A stretch of 22,872 bases of DNA, from the IMG/VR virus record IMGVR_UViG_3300007511_000162, positions 1-22,872 of that record; one strand, 5' to 3'. The translations under genes and the position numbers were made by a program. The notes under the pieces were generated by a model. The model was given only the letters and a program-made list of their open reading frames with translations. It did not search any database and was not told the DNA's origin. This document shows positions 14,736 through 21,569 of this stretch, piece by piece. This DNA comes from a virus. Within the stretch, counting starts at the first letter, position 1. Each line of letters starts with the position of its first letter.

Positions 14736-15576
14736 AAAAAAACTCTGCCGTTAACGGCATTACCACCTTTCCGTTATAAGCGCACTCTGTGCACGAGAAT
14801 TCATGGCTCAAATCAATATCGGGCTTAATATGCTCATACATGCGCCGAAGGTGGCGGGAGTCTTTTGCCGGCATCAAATCCACAAAGCGGTCGATCATCG
14901 AGCGATCGTCCACTCCATTGAGTGACGTAATAACAGCTTTCAACAAATCAGTACTGTTGGTATCGGGAAGTTTAAGCTTCTTTTTGCGCTCGGAGGCAGC
15001 CACGAGGCGTTGCTCGTTGCCTGAAGTCAAAAGACACACTTCAACAGTTACACCGGTTATAGGGAGATCAAACATAAACGTACCATCACCTGTCTCTTGT
15101 ATCTCTTCTGGAATGTCTGTAACATGACGTAATGAAAGGGTGTCTAAATCGAACTCCGTCTCGTTGGTGAGACCACAATCAGGGCACACAATCCGCGTAG
15201 CATACTCGGCGCCGAATCCGCTAATGCGAGCAGCTACAACGAGTGCGTTTTTATCACCGATTAGAAAATCATCCAACTTAAGGGTCTTATCAACCAATAG
15301 GGTTTGCAACATTCGATCAAGTGCAATTCCTTGACGCAACAATGATTCGCTGGTGAGGATATCTTCTTCTTTTGCTGTCATATGCCGCAGTTCAACTGTT
15401 TCAACTCCGGCGAGAGAAGATTCCTCTGCGTAAAATCTTCCCTGACTCGGGAGTTCCACAAATTCTGTTGGGGTTACAAAGGACAAGAGGTCCTGTGTGG
15501 GGAGTGTTGCCGCTGCAACAGACGTATCTTCAGGGGTTGGTGCTGCCAACCGCTCTGAGTTTCTTTTTCTAGCCAT
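14722..15576 (-). CDS. gp26: T4 gp26-like baseplate/tail assembly protein with zinc ribbon
   Basis: 284 residues. It has two CxxC pairs (C131/C134 in RIVCPDCGLTNETEFDL; C262/C265 in FSCTECAYNGKV) that would form a zinc ribbon. The C-terminal end MPLTAEFFWPST has the 'PLTxxFFWP' finish common to T4 gp26-family proteins of many myoviruses. The N-terminal part has the conserved VELPSQGRFY (40-49) and the helix KEEDILTSESLLRQG (69-83). The gene lies between tail tube and tape measure genes and overlaps a start-less downstream ORF, the layout of tail-assembly chaperone pairs. In T4 gp26 is annotated as a baseplate hub protein; a chaperone role here is inferred from synteny and the overlap. Confidence 0.75.
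   Translation of the reverse strand: MARKRNSERLAAPTPEDTSVAAATLPTQDLLSFVTPTEFVELPSQGRFYAEESSLAGVETVELRHMTAKEEDILTSESLLRQGIALDRMLQTLLVDKTLKLDDFLIGDKNALVVAARISGFGAEYATRIVCPDCGLTNETEFDLDTLSLRHVTDIPEEIQETGDGTFMFDLPITGVTVEVCLLTSGNEQRLVAASERKKKLKLPDTNSTDLLKAVITSLNGVDDRSMIDRFVDLMPAKDSRHLRRMYEHIKPDIDLSHEFSCTECAYNGKVVMPLTAEFFWPST
14736..14742 (-). other. candidate programmed +1/-2 frameshift site (T7)
   Basis: On the minus strand the gp26-like frame reads GAG TTT TTT TGG CCT AGC ACA TGA. A run of seven T ends here and is followed by GGC. Slipping -2 (or +1) on the run joins the frame to the 61-codon ORF that starts at GGC (14735). A -1 slip would hit TAG within three codons. Mu-like phages use a -2 shift for their tail chaperones, so the class of event has precedent. 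Confidence 0.55.
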
Positions 15577-15611
15577 TAATTACCTACTTTCTTGCAAGTC
15601 GGCTCCATTAC

Positions 15612-16184
15612 TTAGCTAGCGGCTGCATCAACCGCGGGACCCGACTCATACCTAGCCCAATCATACCGCATTTCGATCGTAACATTAAGTAATTCCGTAT
15701 CATTGTCATAACTTAAATCACCGAAAGTGGCGTTGGTCACAAAGGCATTCTCTAAGCGCCACGTACCAACAGTACCGCCCTCACCATTAACTTCTTCAAT
15801 GGTGACAAGACCCAACTGCCGGAGGGCGTCAGCCTTATTAACAGTACCCGGGGCTTGACCAGAATTGAAAACCTCTTCTTGGCGGGTGGGATCCAAATAT
15901 CCCATTCCCACGAGAGCGTTAAGGAGAAGCTGGTTGCTGTCAGGATTGACCGCGTTTACAATGGTAGCCGTTACCGCACTCCACTCAACAGAACCCGGAT
16001 AGTAATAGGTGTTACCCAAAAACTTATGGGCCGCCTGTCCAACTGTGTAAGAAGGCTTGCTAACCCCCTTTGCGAGGTACGTAGCATACGTAAACTTTTG
16101 CTCAGCGCTCACAAGTCCTGGGATTTCCAAGATAAAGCGATGTGCTCGTTTAGGCTCTGATAAAGCGCTGGTCCAAAATGGCAT
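15612..16184 (-). CDS. gp19: tail tube protein, gp19-like
   Basis: 190 residues (163 in T4). It matches the gp19 family pattern: RAHRFILEIPG near the N-terminus, GVSKPSYTVGQAAHKFLG (40-57), YYYPGSVEWSAVTATIV (60-76), a long middle helix, then WRLENAFVTNATFGDLSYDND and the strand ELLNVTIEMRYDWA. The protein stacks as hexameric rings to form the inner tube inside the sheath. It follows the sheath gene as 19 follows 18 in T4. The ATG at 16184 has an AAGGAGA Shine-Dalgarno. Confidence 0.9.
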   Translation of the reverse strand: MPFWTSALSEPKRAHRFILEIPGLVSAEQKFTYATYLAKGVSKPSYTVGQAAHKFLGNTYYYPGSVEWSAVTATIVNAVNPDSNQLLLNALVGMGYLDPTRQEEVFNSGQAPGTVNKADALRQLGLVTIEEVNGEGGTVGTWRLENAFVTNATFGDLSYDNDTELLNVTIEMRYDWARYESGPAVDAAAS

Positions 16185-16213
16185 TGTATAAGTTCTCCTT
16201 GTAAGTCCTAAGT

Positions 16214-16220
16214 TATATAG
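16214..16220 (-). promoter_or_regulatory. CTATATA motif, possible late promoter of the tail tube gene
   Basis: Minus-strand CTATATA 29 bases upstream of the tail tube ATG. It is a one-base variant of the CTATTTA motif found in three other gaps before structural genes, and like two of those it lies immediately after a short hairpin. Confidence 0.25.
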
Positions 16221-16223
16221 TGT

Positions 16224-16241
16224 GGGAGATTAAAACCTCCC
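16224..16241 (-). terminator. weak hairpin between sheath and tail tube genes
   Basis: On the minus strand GGGAG pairs with CTCCC around an 8-base loop, a few bases after the sheath stop codon. No U-run follows. It could slow transcription, stabilise the sheath mRNA end, or be nothing. Confidence 0.25.
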
Positions 16242-16247
16242 CCAATA

Positions 16248-19172
16248 TTAATCATCAAATGATGCCCCTGTTCGAGTAATATTGAAATCAATTGCAATGT
16301 ACTCAATTGCCCGCGTCGGCTTCAGATAGATACGAGCATACATGATGTTCCTATCAACCAAATCCGGAGTAGTCGTTGTATCATCCAGGATGAGCTTATA
16401 ATCCGACAGACCGAAGTTGGTCTTAATATCGGCCAAGATAGGCTCGACGCTAGAGATAAAGCGATTCCACGTAGTCTTCACGTTCGGATCGAACAAGAGA
16501 TTGGCGGCAACCTGAGAGATGCGCTTCTTCACGAAGATCATGAGGCGACGCACATTGATTCGGTCCAGAGCCGAAGGAGTAACCTGCAGCGTCTTCTGTC
16601 CGAAGATCACGATGCCCTCTGCGGGGAACTTAGCAATCGGGTTAATGTTTGCAGCATAGAGATCATCACGATCCTTACGACGCAGCTGATGGGATACATC
16701 AGTAACCGGAATACCAGCGGCACCCTCGGTAAGTCCACCGCGGTTAAAGCCTGCGGGAGCAAACCAAACCTGAGTCTTCTTTTGCGAGCTTGAGAAAGTT
16801 CCCAAAGCGGCAACAGAAGGCGGCAACCAAACCATAGCACCGTTAATGGTGTCGCGGCAGCGCAGCCACGGGTAGAAAGTACATGCGTAAGAGCTATTGA
16901 TAGCCCGTGTACGCAGGTCATTGATAACCGTAGCCAACTCGGAAGCCGTATTATTGCGGGCTGACGTAGTGCCTTCTGCACGCGCCTTGTATCCACCCTG
17001 AACGTCGATAACCGCCAGAGCGTCGGCACGATCTTCACACACATTAATGAGTTGTGAAGTAAGACCGGGTTGTTTGAGTCCGGGGATGGTAGCAAGGTTC
17101 ATCTCAACAACCTCAGGGTCGGCGAGAGAATCGATACTACGGCGAATAGTGTTAAACGTGTAGCTGGTATCATCCGTGGGGCTTGCACCGTCCCACTGAC
17201 TATTGCGGAAGGGGTCAAGCTCTGTAATATCGAGCCCGTCGAAGCCACCATACATGGGTACAGTGAATCGATCGTAACCGGCGTCCAAAACGCCCGATAC
17301 GGCGCCGCTCGTATTAGTAAGAGCAGTACCGAGAGCATGTGAACCAGAAGCCCAGATACCATTTGCCTTCACATCGTCAAGACTAAAGTACATGGAGCGC
17401 TCACGAATGCCTGTTGAGATACCGGCGAACATATTCGCTACTTCTGCACCACGTGGTCGAAGCATATCAATATTCGAGGCATCAAAGACAGTTCCACCAG
17501 TTGTTCGACTGGTCTGCATACCAAAGTAAGCATCTTGGGTGTTGCTTAGATCACCATCCGAAGCGCTAAGTCGCAATTCGGGTGCGGGATAAGCGACGGA
17601 AGCCGTTAAAATGGATCCACTTACAACGAAAACTCCAGTGGTAACTGCGTCACCACCCATAGTCCCGGCGGTAAAGCTCGGGCGCCCCAATGATCCAGCG
17701 ACGTCGCCAGTGGTGGTTGATCCTGTTATCCAGTTGCCCACTTGCTGCCTTTGACTAACATCAGCTTCGTCATCATACTTGATGAGTCCTCGGAAACCGA
17801 AGGGAAGAAGAGATGCATCAGAACCGACGACGTCTTCATTCATATCCACACGGATATACTTGGAAACATTGTCCCAGTCGCCCACCTGAACATAACGACG
17901 TTCCGTAGTGTTCCAGGTAGTGTACTTGTCACCAATCTTGCGTGCGATGTAGTTAAGTGAATCGGGGTTCAAATTAAGATCGTTAAATTGCTCCACGATT
18001 TGTACTACGTTATCAGAATCGCTTAAGCGGCGTACAACCAAAGAGAAGCTACCATAAGGGTCAGTCTCATTTGAAGAGACTTTGATATCCTGAATTGAAA
18101 CTTTCAGGTTTCGATTGGTCCAATCACCCGCGTCATTGAGTCCGATTACTCGGAAGAGCGCAGGCATTGCCTGAATATCATAACTGTTCGAACTTCCGTT
18201 AGAGCGTTGTGCAGTGTCGCAACCAATAATGTAAGGTGTTTCTGAACTTTGAACACCTGCACGGAAGTTGTCGGCGTCACCGTCAGTCGCGTTGGTAAGA
18301 TTGACAACAGCAGCAAAGGTTTTACCCGCAGTTGCCGTAATAACCGATTTCATATGGCGATCAAAACTTTCACCAAGGAAGTAGTTTTGTTCATCACTCA
18401 CGATATCAGTATTGGTTCGCTGTGGGGTTGTATTGAACACCTTACGAATATATTTAGCACTGGAAGGGTCGAAGTTGAAGACTGTTGAAACATTCGAACT
18501 ATTGTAGTCTGAATCATTAATGATCATACGGAACTCGTATGCCTTGCCCGTATCCTTAACAACAACATTGGAGCCGGTGTGGTTGTTACCGCTGAGCCAA
18601 CCTCCCCCATCGTCCGGCGGGGTCATTGAGCCGTCGCCAGATCCAGGACCGCGGGCGATTGCTCCGGACATCTGCAAATAAGTACTTGCGCCGGTGGTAT
18701 AAAAGATGGCCGCGAGAGCCCCTTCGATGGAGCCGCTGGCTCCATTGCGCCACGGAGCATCAGTGCCACTAAAAACAACAAGACCCCAAGCCTTGCCGTT
18801 GGTGCCCGCGTCCCAGCCGGCTACGCCGGCGCCGGAAGCGCTGTCGGCATCCGCGCCCAATAGGCGGATATATGTCAGAGGAGAACTATTTTTAAGGTAA
18901 GCTTGAGCAGCATATGCTCCATAGGTGGGGGCGGAAGTGCTCCATTGTCCTTTACGCCACACATCACCGCCAACAGTACCTGGTGACGGTGCACCAAAAA
19001 CATTAACAAACTCGGAAAAGGAATTAACCGTTACTGGACGCAGTGATGGTCCTTTTTCGGCGCGCCCAATTACGACCGGCCCGATGCCTGCTGGGGAAGC
19101 TGGGACTTGTGAGTTGTCAATCTCATTGACGAAAACTCCGGGTGATACAAATCTAAAATTTTTGACTGACAT
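16248..19172 (-). CDS. gp18: tail sheath protein, gp18-like
   Basis: 974 residues. The N-terminal pattern VSPGVFVNEIDNSQVPASPAG and GPVVIGRAEKGP is diagnostic of phage sheath proteins. The C-terminal domain is also typical: QVTPSALDRINVRRLMIFVK, then TWNRFISSVEPILADIKTNFGL and a final strand IEYIAIDFNITRTG. T4 gp18 has 659 residues, so the middle (roughly residues 110-600) carries about 300 extra. These are rich in Ser, Thr, Gly and Asp and probably form outward-facing domains. The sheath contracts around the tube to drive it through the cell envelope. The ATG at 19172 has a GGAGAT Shine-Dalgarno. Confidence 0.92.
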   Translation of the reverse strand: MSVKNFRFVSPGVFVNEIDNSQVPASPAGIGPVVIGRAEKGPSLRPVTVNSFSEFVNVFGAPSPGTVGGDVWRKGQWSTSAPTYGAYAAQAYLKNSSPLTYIRLLGADADSASGAGVAGWDAGTNGKAWGLVVFSGTDAPWRNGASGSIEGALAAIFYTTGASTYLQMSGAIARGPGSGDGSMTPPDDGGGWLSGNNHTGSNVVVKDTGKAYEFRMIINDSDYNSSNVSTVFNFDPSSAKYIRKVFNTTPQRTNTDIVSDEQNYFLGESFDRHMKSVITATAGKTFAAVVNLTNATDGDADNFRAGVQSSETPYIIGCDTAQRSNGSSNSYDIQAMPALFRVIGLNDAGDWTNRNLKVSIQDIKVSSNETDPYGSFSLVVRRLSDSDNVVQIVEQFNDLNLNPDSLNYIARKIGDKYTTWNTTERRYVQVGDWDNVSKYIRVDMNEDVVGSDASLLPFGFRGLIKYDDEADVSQRQQVGNWITGSTTTGDVAGSLGRPSFTAGTMGGDAVTTGVFVVSGSILTASVAYPAPELRLSASDGDLSNTQDAYFGMQTSRTTGGTVFDASNIDMLRPRGAEVANMFAGISTGIRERSMYFSLDDVKANGIWASGSHALGTALTNTSGAVSGVLDAGYDRFTVPMYGGFDGLDITELDPFRNSQWDGASPTDDTSYTFNTIRRSIDSLADPEVVEMNLATIPGLKQPGLTSQLINVCEDRADALAVIDVQGGYKARAEGTTSARNNTASELATVINDLRTRAINSSYACTFYPWLRCRDTINGAMVWLPPSVAALGTFSSSQKKTQVWFAPAGFNRGGLTEGAAGIPVTDVSHQLRRKDRDDLYAANINPIAKFPAEGIVIFGQKTLQVTPSALDRINVRRLMIFVKKRISQVAANLLFDPNVKTTWNRFISSVEPILADIKTNFGLSDYKLILDDTTTTPDLVDRNIMYARIYLKPTRAIEYIAIDFNITRTGASFDD

Positions 19173-19206
19173 TCGTTTTTATCTCCTAAACCTGGGATAT
19201 CGTTAT

Positions 19207-19213
19207 TAAATAG
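19207..19213 (-). promoter_or_regulatory. CTATTTA motif, possible late promoter of the sheath gene
   Basis: Minus-strand CTATTTA 34 bases before the sheath ATG, one base after a small hairpin (19215-19230). Same heptamer as at 14522-14528 and 21505-21511. Confidence 0.35.
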
Positions 19214-19214
19214 T

Positions 19215-19230
19215 ATTGAAGGCGCTCAAT
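19215..19230 (-). terminator. short hairpin after the gp15-like gene
   Basis: On the minus strand ATTGAG pairs with TTCAAT (6 pairs, one G-U) with a CGCC loop, just after the TAG of the gp15-like gene. No proper U-run follows, so any termination would be weak. It directly precedes the CTATTTA motif. Confidence 0.25.
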
Positions 19231-19235
19231 AGAAT

Positions 19236-20189
19236 CTATTCTCTATAAAATCCATCCTTCAATGTCTCTGGTATATCGCCGAAAATTACCTTTTCTTTCG
19301 AAAGCTTAAATTCCACAGCATTTTCACGCTTAACAATAATAGGCTGATCCTCATTTTCGCCTGCGCCGATTAAATATCCTAACACTTCAATATTAATAGT
19401 ATTTTCATAGTTGCGCTGATCCATGCCAATGGTGGCAGCATTCGATGCATTATTAAAATTACCATCAATAAAAAGTTCATAATAATGACCCTCGCTGGTA
19501 ATGCGTTTGGGAGTGCGCGAGTTTCCCGGTATAGTAATAAATGGAGTCATCATCTCGTTCATTTGCTGTTGATACTCGGAGCGCAGGGCGACTTCATAAT
19601 TTACAATAACCCAAGTTGGAATAGGCATTGATATTGAATCATAAACAACACGCTGAACCGACATGTTTCTCTTGTTAGTATTTTTCATCTTGCCGGCAAC
19701 ATTTTTATCTGGTCCGTATGACCGAGCAGCATATGCATTTTGAAATTCAGCAGTCTTTTTTTGATTTATATTGCGCGCAACAGTAATGACACCACCTTTG
19801 GCACCCTTGGTAGGATACAAATTAGCCCAAACGGTGCCTTTGCGGGTAGGATCCTTCACAACTGTGGCACGATTCACTGTCATTAGGGGAAATACAAGAG
19901 TCTGCTCACTTAAATCCCGAATTTCTTTGTTTTGCCACGCTTTAATCTGATAGGCTCTTTCGGCTGTAACCCATAAAACGGGCACTTTCTTAAAACCATC
20001 GTTAGAAGTAGCGAATAAATTAAGCTCTTCATCAATAAATTTATAAAAGGCTCGATCAATTGTCTCTAAAGTAGACGCTTCGAATTCAATTTCTTGAAGT
20101 TTCTGCTCTACCGAAGCATCTCCAACGGATGCGTACTTGACAGCCTTTTTGTTGCGAATTTGCTCCTCTGTTTTCTTGCTTCTAGCCAT
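19236..20189 (-). CDS. gp15: tail sheath stabiliser / completion protein, gp15-like
   Basis: 317 residues (272 in T4 gp15). The domain order resembles gp15: an N-terminal helix with IDRAFYKFIDEELNLF (44-59), KKVPVLWVTAERAYQIKAW (67-85), and TLVFPLMTVNR (97-107). A later part has MPIPTWVIVNYEVALRSEYQQQMNEMMTPFI, corresponding to the gp15 region that describes 'tension' strands and the membrane-distal helix. It ends with strands (INIEVLGYLIG). In T4, gp15 caps the tail and binds the neck. Placement between the neck-like gene and the sheath agrees. The Shine-Dalgarno is a run of seven G. N-terminal 30 residues are Lys-rich. Homology is judged by pattern, not by alignment. Confidence 0.65.
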   Translation of the reverse strand: MARSKKTEEQIRNKKAVKYASVGDASVEQKLQEIEFEASTLETIDRAFYKFIDEELNLFATSNDGFKKVPVLWVTAERAYQIKAWQNKEIRDLSEQTLVFPLMTVNRATVVKDPTRKGTVWANLYPTKGAKGGVITVARNINQKKTAEFQNAYAARSYGPDKNVAGKMKNTNKRNMSVQRVVYDSISMPIPTWVIVNYEVALRSEYQQQMNEMMTPFITIPGNSRTPKRITSEGHYYELFIDGNFNNASNAATIGMDQRNYENTINIEVLGYLIGAGENEDQPIIVKRENAVEFKLSKEKVIFGDIPETLKDGFYRE

Positions 20190-20205
20190 GGATCATCCCC
20201 CCCTG

Positions 20206-21477
20206 TTATCCAACGTAGATGCCGGCTGGCACATTCTGCAAAACCTTGCCTGTAGAATCTTGCATGGTCGAATCTGTGGCGGCCATCTCGCTATAGGTTA
20301 GCTCATCAAGGGTAGTTTTGAGTTCATCTCGAAGAAGATCCTGTTCGGACTTTGCTTGAGTGAGCAAATCAGCAGCATTTAATGTTACCGATTCTCCAGG
20401 AATAGGAACTGTCGAAAATTTACCTCGCACCTGCCCTAAGATCTCTTTTGTTAACGCTAACGCAAACCGACGAATCCACTGTTTACCAATAGAGTTAATA
20501 TTTTCATAAGGAAGGTTCTGGAAGGGGAGACTATTCATATTATTAACCCCTTCAATTCCAGAATTCGGTTGATCGGTTCCTTCTTCCCACGGATTAAACT
20601 GATTTTCAATAGTAAATTCCACCCAGAACTTGTCAGGACTGGTGGTATCGGGTCGTGGGAAGAGTCTCAGCTGGTTATTCTTGATTTCATAAGAATAGTG
20701 AGATGTTCGCGTCCAGATGGCATCTTCATACGCCATCGCCTGAAGTTTGTTCTGCCATGTTGGTACCAACTCGAAGGTCGAATCATCGGCGTACTGACCA
20801 TAGGTGCGCATATTACCCACAACGGAGAAACCGCCGTAATATCCATAAAATCTCCACATGGCGCGTGGGCTCTTATAAAAGACTTTCCGGATTACAACAC
20901 GTTTATCATCAATTTGTCCATAAAATGAAGATGAGGTGTTGGTGGCAGACGACGAGGATAAAATAGATTGCAAATCATAATCTTGCTGTCCCGAAACACT
21001 AGAGAAAGAGCCCGAATAGATAGGAAGTGTGCCTCCCAATCCGACTTCGGTAATACTTCTTTCCGATACTCGGCGCGCAAAACCATAATCAAAGCGCGGG
21101 TAGCGCAGGGAGACATTAACCCCCTCCAAACTATCCCCGCTTACAATTTGCCCGTCTTGATCAAAAGAAGCTGTAGTCGCTCCCATCAGAGAGGAGAGCG
21201 AATTCTTGCTCTGATGGATATTGACGATGTAAGAGTACTCTAAAACGGCTTCTTCATACGCAGCGTACACATTTCCTTCTGCTAATTCAATATCCAGTAC
21301 ATCACCGCCGAGCTTTTTGTAGGTATAAGATACCTGATCGGCTGCGCCGGATAAGAACGCATCAGAACCTGCATAAATCCCAAATGGTAACGTTGCGGCG
21401 ACGCTGGATGCGGAGCCAGTTACCGTTAAAACATTTGAATTTGTTGTGGAAGCAGGATTTAAATTTGGAATGGCCAT
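20206..21477 (-). CDS. neck / head-completion-like protein
   Basis: 423 residues. The first 35 are Ser/Thr/Asn-rich. The motif LDIELAEGNVYAAYEEAVLEYSYIV (61-85) is a helix found in head-tail adaptor proteins of T4-like phages, where an acidic helix follows 'V-D-I-E-L'. The C-terminal part IRRFALALTKEILGQVRGKFSTVPIPG and the acidic helix after it (about 330-395) match gp13-type neck proteins in pattern. In T4 the neck proteins gp13 and gp14 seal the packaged head and accept the tail. The gene follows the major capsid gene and precedes the gp15-like gene. It could also be a distinct neck protein of this phage group; gp13 or gp14 equivalence is not settled. Confidence 0.55.
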   Translation of the reverse strand: MAIPNLNPASTTNSNVLTVTGSASSVAATLPFGIYAGSDAFLSGAADQVSYTYKKLGGDVLDIELAEGNVYAAYEEAVLEYSYIVNIHQSKNSLSSLMGATTASFDQDGQIVSGDSLEGVNVSLRYPRFDYGFARRVSERSITEVGLGGTLPIYSGSFSSVSGQQDYDLQSILSSSSATNTSSSFYGQIDDKRVVIRKVFYKSPRAMWRFYGYYGGFSVVGNMRTYGQYADDSTFELVPTWQNKLQAMAYEDAIWTRTSHYSYEIKNNQLRLFPRPDTTSPDKFWVEFTIENQFNPWEEGTDQPNSGIEGVNNMNSLPFQNLPYENINSIGKQWIRRFALALTKEILGQVRGKFSTVPIPGESVTLNAADLLTQAKSEQDLLRDELKTTLDELTYSEMAATDSTMQDSTGKVLQNVPAGIYVG

Positions 21478-21504
21478 TAAAAAGAACCTCTATTAAGCTA
21501 CTAC

Positions 21505-21511
21505 TAAATAG
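21505..21511 (-). promoter_or_regulatory. CTATTTA motif, possible late promoter of the neck-like gene
   Basis: Minus-strand CTATTTA directly after the capsid-gene terminator and 27 bases before the ATG of the neck-like gene. Third exact copy of the heptamer in gaps before structural genes. Confidence 0.35.
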
Positions 21512-21541
21512 AAAGCCCCGCCTCAAAAGAGACGGGGCTTT
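21512..21541 (-). terminator. rho-independent-type terminator after the major capsid gene
   Basis: A strong GC-rich hairpin: on the minus strand AAAGCCCCG-x-CTC pairs with GAG-x-CGGGGCTTT (12 pairs, one mismatch) around a TTTT loop. It is followed by CTATTTAG, which is T-rich but not a perfect U-run. It lies 28 bases past the capsid stop codon. It may let the capsid transcript end here so that capsid mRNA exceeds the downstream tail mRNA. Confidence 0.75.
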
Positions 21542-21569
21542 AACTATTTTGACCTTACGTCAAGTATGG

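Noticed and set aside
14733-14742. -1 frameshift on the T7 run
   Set aside because: A -1 slip reads TTG GCC TAG and stops, so it cannot reach the downstream ORF.
20196-20205. Run of seven G before the gp15-like start, considered as a slippery site
   Set aside because: It lies in the short gap after the neck-gene stop codon and acts as the Shine-Dalgarno region; no overlapping frame would benefit.
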